Assembly (NCBI GenBank): GCA_037129925.1
Contig: JBAXTZ010000002.1
Span: 1 to 64,000, forward strand
Length of the DNA stretch: 64,000 bases
Direction of reading: 5' to 3'
Origin: JBAXTZ01 sp037129925
GTDB lineage: Bacteria; Bacillota; Negativicutes; JBAXTZ01
Positions 35,770 through 44,000 of this stretch are shown here, piece by piece (within the stretch, counting starts at the first letter, position 1; each line of letters opens with the position of its first letter). The notes under the pieces were generated by a model. That model had not been told where the DNA came from and did not search any database. It saw nothing but the letters and a program-made list of their open reading frames with translations. The position numbers and the translations under genes were made by a program.

Positions 35770-37365
35770 ATGACTATTACGAGCGGTGGAAAAATTTACT
35801 CAGTAAGACCAATTGATGGAGCTATTGACACAAAAAGAACATTTGACTTTGCTATGGATGGCAATAATTGCATACCGTATTATACGGACGAAATGCAGGA
35901 TATTACACAGTTTCTTAAGGACGCTGGAATTTATAAAGGCGACGTGTTGCCCGAAGCGAAATTTACAATACTTGAGGGAGAAAATAGTTGGTTCACTGTC
36001 GGCAAAGGTGAGTATTATAACGCCGGTGTTGTGATACATGGCGAAACGGACAAGTTCAGTATTGACGCTGGGATAGGCGTGAAGGGTGAACTGGTCACGG
36101 AATGGTTTGTTGTTCCAAAAGAGCTAAAAATTCAGGGAGTTGGAGGAGAACTCAAGATTTCCTTTCAAACTCCAATGGATATTTTGGATATCACTAATGC
36201 AATTGATTTGTCGAAATTTACACTTGTCGACACAATTTTGAAGATGGGCAATAAATATTGGAATCAAGCGAAGGAAATTGTTGACAGCTATTTCCCAAAT
36301 GAAAACCCGCCACAAGTCACCAACCAATTCGAATTCCACGTTGACCCGCTTGCCGGAATCAAAAAAACTGACGTAACTGACCCGAATTATTGGAACGGCA
36401 GTTTGCTCAATGGCGGCGGATATAACGGCACGGCTAATTTTGAAGTCAATAAAGATATTTTTGACGCAAATGGCAAGCTGAGCAACTATGTAAATAATCT
36501 GATGGCGGGAAATATTACCGGAGGTATTCGTCCAGGCAACGTTAATCCATCCGAAAATTTCTTCGGAATAAATTACGAAATATCCGGGAATATAAACTCT
36601 TCCAGTCAGCAAGGCAAAAATATTTCGTATGTTGACCCGTTGATATTGGATTTGAACGGCGACGGTGTTCACATGAGCGATTTTGGCTCGAATCCCGTAT
36701 TCTTCGACGCTGACAACGACGGCAGTCTGGAGCAAACCGGCTGGGTTTCAGCGCAAGATGGCATTGTCGTCAAAGACTTAAACAATAATGGTATCATCGA
36801 CAACATCTCCGAGACAATGTCGGAATACTTTGGCGGGACAGCCGGTGTTGACGGTGGCACGAAGCCGTTTAAGGATGGTTTTGCGGCGTTGGCGTCTTTA
36901 GACAGCAACAAGGACGGAAAATTCGACAGCGCTGACGCTGACTGGGGTAAAGTCAAAGTCTGGGTTGACGCCAACCACGACGGCAAGACCGATGCGGGTG
37001 AGCTGAAATCGTTTGAAGAATTGAACATCAAACAGATAAATCTTGCTAATCAGGCGCAGTCCGGGGAAGTCCGCGACGGTAACGAAGTGCTGGCGCGCGG
37101 GACGTATCTGACGACTGACGGTAAGTTACAGGAAGCGTTAGCGGCTAATTTTCTGGCTAATCCGAACGGCCATAAGTTCACCCAGAGCGGAACCGGAACG
37201 ATTGTTGATACGCAGGGAAGCGGAACAATAGCGGCGGTCAAGGCTTATGTTGCCGGAGATGGCGGCGAGACGGTGGGCGTTGCGGTGAAGAAAGTCAACA
37301 ACGCCACTGGCGGCGCGGTTATGACTATGGTTTTTGGGTTTAGGCGCAGGTTGGACTGCTTCTAA
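35770..37365 (+). CDS. Truncated RTX-related protein with FrpC-like self-processing module
   Basis: Residues 1-182 are unique and unrecognised. Residues 183-516 are about 93 percent identical to residues 341-674 of the giant RTX protein (22 differences). The shared block contains VDPLILDLNGDGV, with Asp289-Pro290 at the position of the scissile bond of Neisseria FrpC. EF-hand-like loops follow (DADNDGSLE, DLNNNGIID, DSNKDGKFD, DANHDGKTD). The frame then leaves homology at GGA, where the giant protein reads GGAGNDT, and ends 15 codons later inside the 80-bp repeat. It lacks RTX repeats and a usual C-terminal secretion signal. It may be a degenerate duplicate, a short secreted form or a donor for gene conversion. 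GGAGG precedes the ATG. Confidence 0.75.
   Translation: MTITSGGKIYSVRPIDGAIDTKRTFDFAMDGNNCIPYYTDEMQDITQFLKDAGIYKGDVLPEAKFTILEGENSWFTVGKGEYYNAGVVIHGETDKFSIDAGIGVKGELVTEWFVVPKELKIQGVGGELKISFQTPMDILDITNAIDLSKFTLVDTILKMGNKYWNQAKEIVDSYFPNENPPQVTNQFEFHVDPLAGIKKTDVTDPNYWNGSLLNGGGYNGTANFEVNKDIFDANGKLSNYVNNLMAGNITGGIRPGNVNPSENFFGINYEISGNINSSSQQGKNISYVDPLILDLNGDGVHMSDFGSNPVFFDADNDGSLEQTGWVSAQDGIVVKDLNNNGIIDNISETMSEYFGGTAGVDGGTKPFKDGFAALASLDSNKDGKFDSADADWGKVKVWVDANHDGKTDAGELKSFEELNIKQINLANQAQSGEVRDGNEVLARGTYLTTDGKLQEALAANFLANPNGHKFTQSGTGTIVDTQGSGTIAAVKAYVAGDGGETVGVAVKKVNNATGGAVMTMVFGFRRRLDCF
36316..37318 (+). repeat. 1003-bp duplicated segment, copy 1
   Basis: The segment is collinear with 39033-40035, without net insertion or deletion. 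It encodes the Asp-Pro self-processing module and its N-terminal lead-in. The homology starts sharply at GTCACCAACC and stops sharply at the first RTX glycine motif, so the edges look like recombination points. Confidence 0.9.
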
Positions 37366-37415
37366 ACGCGAGAATCGAGAATAATGAAATGAAAGGCGGT
37401 GGGGTTTTTGAGGGT
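37336..37415 (+). repeat. 80-bp intergenic repeat, copy B
   Basis: This is the partner of copy A at 34496-34575, 72 of 80 bases identical, with the same hairpin. Its first 30 bases form the 3' end and stop codon of the truncated RTX gene. The mini-frame starting at 37389 is here 20 codons long and ends at 37451, inside the ribosome-binding region of the next gene. Confidence 0.85.
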
Positions 37416-37453
37416 GAAGAAAGTGGCAAAGCTATTGAAAAATGGAGGTGAAG

Positions 37454-38020
37454 TTGAAAGCAATTAATATGGTCAAACAATGTTTGTCAGTAATTAAAAT
37501 TAAGTATTTTGTACTTGGAATGTCTCTTTGTTTCATAGCGGGAACGTATTTGGAATTTGATTATAGCAAATATGAGATTATCAGAAAATTCGTGGCGATA
37601 TCAGCACGAATTATCCCCTTTATTTATTGTGTAGGGGAAATATCTAAAGCGCCGCTCAATCAATTGTTTGCATCAATTATTAATATCGGTTGTCTATTTA
37701 TTGCGTTGCTTACGTTTGCAAGAGCTCTGATTAATTTCGATTCAATTTATGAAAAGACATTGTCATATAACTTCAAGAAGAAAATTATCTACATGATTGG
37801 CGCGTTGATTCTCGGAACACTTATCTATACAATTTTGTTCTCTAAATCGGTTTTACTCACTCGTGATTGGAGGACGGATTATATGATTAATACGACTTTG
37901 GGCATGATACTTTATGGCGGCGCACTTTTTTATGGTGGATGGATCATTTTTTTCGACATAGCACAGAACGTGATTATTTATACGGTTTACACAATAAGAA
38001 GATGGAGGAATAATGGCTGA
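37454..38020 (+). CDS. Polytopic membrane protein upstream of the giant RTX gene
   Basis: I do not recognise this family. The roughly 188-residue protein has about five hydrophobic segments: KYFVLGMSLCFIAGTYLEF, IIPFIYCVGEI, SIINIGCLFIALLTFARAL, IYMIGALILGTLIYTILF and GMILYGGALFYGGWIIFF. The loops between them are basic. The TTG start after GGAGGTGAAG is preferred to an ATG four codons upstream that would include the ribosome-binding site. Its stop overlaps the start of the RTX gene by eight bases, so translation of the two is probably coupled. An accessory role in secretion or self-protection is plausible but not shown. Confidence 0.6.
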   Translation: MKAINMVKQCLSVIKIKYFVLGMSLCFIAGTYLEFDYSKYEIIRKFVAISARIIPFIYCVGEISKAPLNQLFASIINIGCLFIALLTFARALINFDSIYEKTLSYNFKKKIIYMIGALILGTLIYTILFSKSVLLTRDWRTDYMINTTLGMILYGGALFYGGWIIFFDIAQNVIIYTVYTIRRWRNNG

Positions 38021-41000
38021 AGAACGTGTATCAAAAATAAAATGGGATGAAAAAATATGGGGTGTTTTTGGCGCACTTCAAGATGGTTTTGGAGAAGTTC
38101 TAAAGAAAAGTATTAATTCAGGTGAGCTAGATGCGCGACTTGCCAAAATCGGGATAACTGCACACTGTAAAGTGCTGGGTTCCGCGGGAGATTTTATTTC
38201 GATTTCTTCTGCGATATATAGTGGTGATCCGGATAAAATTGGCGACGCGATTTTTTCGTTCGTAGGATCTCAAATTACCAGTCCTGTAGCCGCAGCATGG
38301 TTTGCAGCGTATGCATCTAAGAATGGAATCGATCCGATCATTGGCGGCATGGTTGGAGGATATGTAGGCTCAGAAGCAGGTGCTCAATTCGGATCGCTCA
38401 CTTGGCAAACTTTATGGAACGGGATTCAATCCGTAGAAGTAACGAGCGAAGGTGGCACAAACATTTTCACCCGCAAGCAGTTTCAAGAAGTACATATGCC
38501 TGGATATAAAGAGAACTATACAATTGATATGTTCAAGAGAGATTTTGGCGCGGTGAACAGCAATAACAATAATATATTCATTGAAAACAAGAATCCGTCT
38601 GCACCGATTTCGCCAATCGACACCAACCAATATTATGTCAAATACACAGTACCCGCCAACACGCCTTGGAGTACTATTGAAGCGCAGTGGGGTGCGGCAA
38701 ATGTGCAAGGCTCCGAGAGATATGACGGTACAAAATATTATACCGGCAGCGGATATCAGGTCGCAGAGGCCGGAACCACTATCCTTATACCCTGCTCGCG
38801 CGACTATGCTAAACAGCAGGTTAATGCGAGTGGCGGTATAAATATAGCCGCAAGGATTGGAGCAGGCGGAGATTTTTCCTGGGTGGCATCGTTGTCGAAT
38901 AATATTGAAATTACCGGGAAGTTTTACGCAGACAAGACCGGTATTGATCCGAATAATGTCCAGACCGGAACAGTAATTGACGTTGTAAATAATAAAGATG
39001 CAAATATTGGTTGCTATGATCCGAAACTGGGAGTCACCAACCAATTCGAATTTCACGTTGACCCGTTAGCGGGAATCAAAAAAACTGACGTAACAGACCC
39101 GAATTATTGGAACGGCAGTTTGCTCAACGGCGGCGGATATAACGGCACGGCTAATTTTGAAGTCAATAAAGATATTTTTGACGCAAATGGCAAGCTGAGT
39201 AACTATGTCAATAATCTGATGGCTGGTAATATAACTGGCGGTGTTAGGCCGGGCAACGTTAATACGTCAGAAAATTTCTTCGGAATAAATTACGAAATAA
39301 CCGGGAATATAAACTCCTCCAGTCAGCAAGGTAAAAATATTTCATATGTTGACCCGTTGATATTGGATTTAAATAATGACGGTGTTCACATGAGCGATTT
39401 CGGCTCGAATCCGGTTTTCTTTGATGCCGACAACGACGGTAGTCTGGAACAGACCGGCTGGGTGTCAGCGCAAGACGGTGTCGTGGTCAAGGATTTGAAT
39501 AACAACGGAATAATCGATAATATCTCCGAAACAATGTCGGAATATTTCGGCGGCGTTGCAGGAACAGACGGCGGGACGAAGCCGTTCAAAGACGGATTTG
39601 CGGCGTTGAAATCGCTTGATTCTAATGGTGACAATGTTTTTGACAATAAAGATGCCGACTGGGGCAAGGTAAAAGTTTGGGTTGACGCCAACCATGACGG
39701 CAAGACCGATGCCGGGGAACTGAAATCGTTTGAAGAATTGAATATCAAACAAATCAACCTTGCCAATCAGGCACAGTCCGGCGAGGTGCGCGACGGCAAC
39801 GAGGTACTGGCGCGCGGGACGTATCTGACGACCGATGGCAAATTGCAGGAAGCGTTGGCAGCTAATTTTCTCGCCAATCCGCTCGGACATAAGTTTGAAA
39901 AGAGCGGTACCGGAACGATAATCGATACCCAGGGTGGTAACAAGATTGCTGCGGTAAAAGCCTACGTTGCCGGAGACGGCGGCGAAACGGTTGATGTGGC
40001 TGTCAAAGGTGTGAACAACGCCACCGGCGGCGCGGGTAACGACACTTTGATTGGCGACGCGACCAGCAACTGGCTGGCAGGCGGCGCGGGCAGCGATACG
40101 TTTAACGCCGGAGCCGGGGACGATGTGCTGTTGATTGACGCCGAAGACAAGCAGGAAAACATCCACGGCGGCGCCGGGATGGATACGGTAATTGCTATCG
40201 GTGACAAGGGTATTACGCTGAACATGAGCGCTGCCGAAGTGGAAATCTTTCAGGGCAACCGCGGCGATGATGTAATTGTCGGCGGCGGCAGCAGCTCGGT
40301 ATTTATCGCCGGTGGCGACGGCAACGATATCCTCATTGGCGGCGCAGCCAATGACGCGATTAACGGCGAGAACGACAACGATATGATCGACGGCGGCGCC
40401 GGAAACGACATCCTCCGCGGCGGCCGCGGCCGGGATACTATCTACGGCGGCAAAGGCGACGACTATATCGACGGCGGTCAGGACGATGATGCGCTGTATG
40501 GCGGCGCCGGTAACGACGTATTGCGCGGCGCAGCCGGGGATGACGTTATCGACGGCGGCGACGGAACCGATATTCTCGAACTGTCCGGCAACCTTTCTGA
40601 GTACCGGATATTGCGCACCGCTACCGGCATCTGGATCAGCGACACCGTCGCCGGACGCGACGGCACCGATTTTGTAAAAAACGTTGAAAAAGCCAACTTC
40701 AAGGACGTAAGTTTGGTAGACATCCCGTCCAATACCAGTGACGGGCTGGAAAATCCGCTGCCGGTTAAAGATATTATCAAGACTGACAAAGACGGCAAAG
40801 CTTTCGACCACACTACCGCGCACTACATTTCCCAAGCTCAGCTGTTGCAAAATGATGTGGATTGGCAAAACGACAAGCTGACGATTACCGAAGTAACCGA
40901 CGCCGTCGGCGGAACGGTAAAATTAACCGAAGCCGGGGATATCCTGTTCACCCCTGACGCCAGTTTCAACGGCGTTATGAGCTTCAAATACACCGTCAAA

Positions 41001-44000
41001 GACGCCAAAGGCAATATTGCCGCGCAGGTAATTAGCGGCGCTGGCGACAAAGCGACGATGCGAGCGGCAGTGTACCTGAAAACACCGGAACTGCCGGTTG
41101 ATCCGCTGGTTACCGATCAGTGGTACCTGAACGATGCCAATATCCTGCCGGTCTGGAAAGACTATACCGGTAAAGGAATACGCATCGGCCAGTTTGAACC
41201 GGGCGGTTCCTACGCCACGACCAAAGAAATATTTGATTACCGCCACTACGATTTGAAAAACAATGTCGATGCCGACTGGCTGGCAGGTAATACCGCCGGT
41301 AACATCGCCGGAGAAGGCGCAGACGGCAAATTCAGCAACCATGCGACATTGGTAGCCGGAGTAATGGTCGCGGAAAACAACGGCCAGGGTGGTGTAGGTG
41401 TCGCCTATGATGCCAAAATTGGCGGACATTTTATCGATGCCAAAACAATCGGCGTCGATCTTGCCAAAATGAAAAACTACGATGTCGTCAACAACAGCTG
41501 GGGCATTACGCCTAGTTTTGCCGGATCATTTTTGAATGACGGTTCAATCGTCGTACCATATGCCGGAGCGGCAATTGAAGGCCGGGGCGGACTGGGAACA
41601 GTAATTGTCACATCGGGCGGAAACGACTGCGAGCAAGGCGGTAACGCCAACTACAGTAACGCAACTAATATTCGTACTGCTATAGCCATCGGTGCGGTGA
41701 ACGCCAACGCCGATCTTAGCACCCTGCAAGTCGGCGACAAACCGTTCTCCAATCCCGGCGCTAACCTGCTGGTATCGGCGCCCGGTTCGAATATCACTTC
41801 GACTTCGCGGATGATAACGACCGACGACGGCTCGACTTTTGGCGCGGATAACGCCGTATCCCAGGGTACCAGTTTCGCCGCACCGATAATCTCCGGTATC
41901 GTCGCGCTGATGCTGCAAGCCAATCCGAAACTCGGCTACCGCGATGTTCAGGAAATTCTAGCGGTGTCAGCACGCAAATTTGCAACAAATGATAATAATG
42001 AATGGCACGATAACAGCACCGGTAATTGGAATGGCGGCGGTATGCATTATTCTGACAATTACGGTTTCGGTATGGTCGATGCCCGCGCGGCAGTGCGGCT
42101 GGCGGAAACCTGGACAGCGCAGCAAACCTTCGCCAACGAAGTACACGTGTTTACCGAAGCGAAAAACGTCAACGCCGCGATTACCGACGGCAACAGCATA
42201 ACCAGCTCGGTAACGCTGGCTAACTGCGATATGCGCATCGAACATGTCGAGGTCAGGGTGCACCTTACCCATGACCGCCCGGGCGACCTGATCATCAAGT
42301 TGGTCAGGCCAGACGGCACCGAATCAATCCTGATGAACCGGCCCGGCGTGAGCGCAGCAAACTCCAACGGCGATACCAGGTTCAATAACTCGGATGAACT
42401 GAATTTCGTATTCACAACTACCCACGACTGGGGCGAGAGCCCGGCAGGTGAGTGGAGGCTGGTGGTTACTGATGCTGCCACCGGTAAAACCGGAATACTG
42501 AAAGACTGGGATATAACCGCCTACGGCAAATCGGGCGCTTTGACCAATGATACATACTATTACACCGACGAATACGAAAACCTCGCCGGAACACCCGGAC
42601 ACAATGCGACACTGAACGATACCGACGGCGGCAACGACACCATCAACATTGCAGCGTTATCCAAAGGCGCGATCGTTAATATCTCGACCGGCGCCGCGAC
42701 AGTAGCCGGTAAAGCCCTGACCATCCAGAACCCCGGCACAATTGAAAACATCGTCGGTGGCGAAGGCAGCGACACGCTGGTCGGCAACGCGGTCAACAAC
42801 GTCCTCGCCGGTGGCCGCGGCAATGATACCCTGAGTGGCGAAGGTGGGAATGACGCGTTGTTCGGCGGCAAAGGCAACAATATCCTGATTGGCGGCAGCG
42901 AAAACGACAGCTTCATTATCGAACGCAACGACAATTGCTGCGACACCGTTGCTGATTTTGCTATCGGCGCTGACAAACTGGTACTGTCCGGTTTTGACAA
43001 GGCAATACTTGCGACGATGACGGTTAGCCAGACCGGCGCCGATACCCGGCTGGCATTCAGTAACGGCCAGTCGATATTGTTGAAGAACATAACCGCAACA
43101 AGCTTCGGTACGACGCTTGCCAATAATCTGAATGTTTGCGTTTCGGCGGAGGGTGTTACTGTTAATGACATCCTCAACAGTGAGGCTTATGCCTTTGGAA
43201 GCGAGAAGACTGAACTAATTTCATATGATGGACTAGGTCAGCAACTACGCTTTTGGGGTGGCGGAAATACGGACATTGTTTTTGGAACCAAAAAAAACGA
43301 TGTGTTGATTGGCGGAACCGGCGACGATATTATCCACGGCGGTGACGGCGATGATGTGATTTATCTGCAGGGCGACAATCTTATGAGCAGATATAAATAT
43401 ACCGACGAACATGGCAAGGAGCGAATTGAGAATGCCGGAGCATACGGCGAAGCAGGAGCCGACCGGTTTGTGTTGAAAGAAGGCGGCGGCCTGCAAAATG
43501 CGATTTGGGATTTCGAAATCGGCAAAAACGGCGAGGTGATTGACGTTGTCGATTTATCGGAAATTCCCAGCGCGACCGATTTCTCCCAACTGAGCTTTTC
43601 AAAACTTACCTGTAACGAAATGATATTTACTGTGGTTTCGATCAAGACCGACCCGCTGCGCCGCAGCGTTGCTTTGCGAAATATCAGTCAGGAAGCTTTG
43701 AATGAACATCATTTCATATACCGTCCAGGCAACACTCCAGGATTGACGAATGTAACTGGCACTGATTTAGACGATAATGATACCGACAGCAACGGAGATA
43801 GGATAATCGAAAAACGATTAGTCGGTGACGCTGGAGGCAACGTTCTCGACGGCAAAAAAGGCGCGGATATCATGGAAGGCCGTACCGGCGACGATACCTA
43901 TTATGTCGATAACAAGAACGACAAGGTTATCGAGCTTGCCAATGGCGGCTATGATACTGTCAGAACGACCATCAGTCTGACTAAAGAGGAAAACGGTCTA

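Noticed and set aside
36346..36351. The Asp-Pro in FHVDPLAG as the self-cleavage site
   Set aside because: It is not followed by the LDLNGDG and EF-hand-like loops that define the FrpC-type module; the VDPLILDLN site is.
39386..40868. Long open frames on the minus strand inside the RTX gene (up to 467 codons)
   Set aside because: They mirror the repeated Gly/Asp-rich codons of the plus-strand RTX gene, have no ribosome-binding site and resemble no family. The plus-strand frame has clear domain matches.
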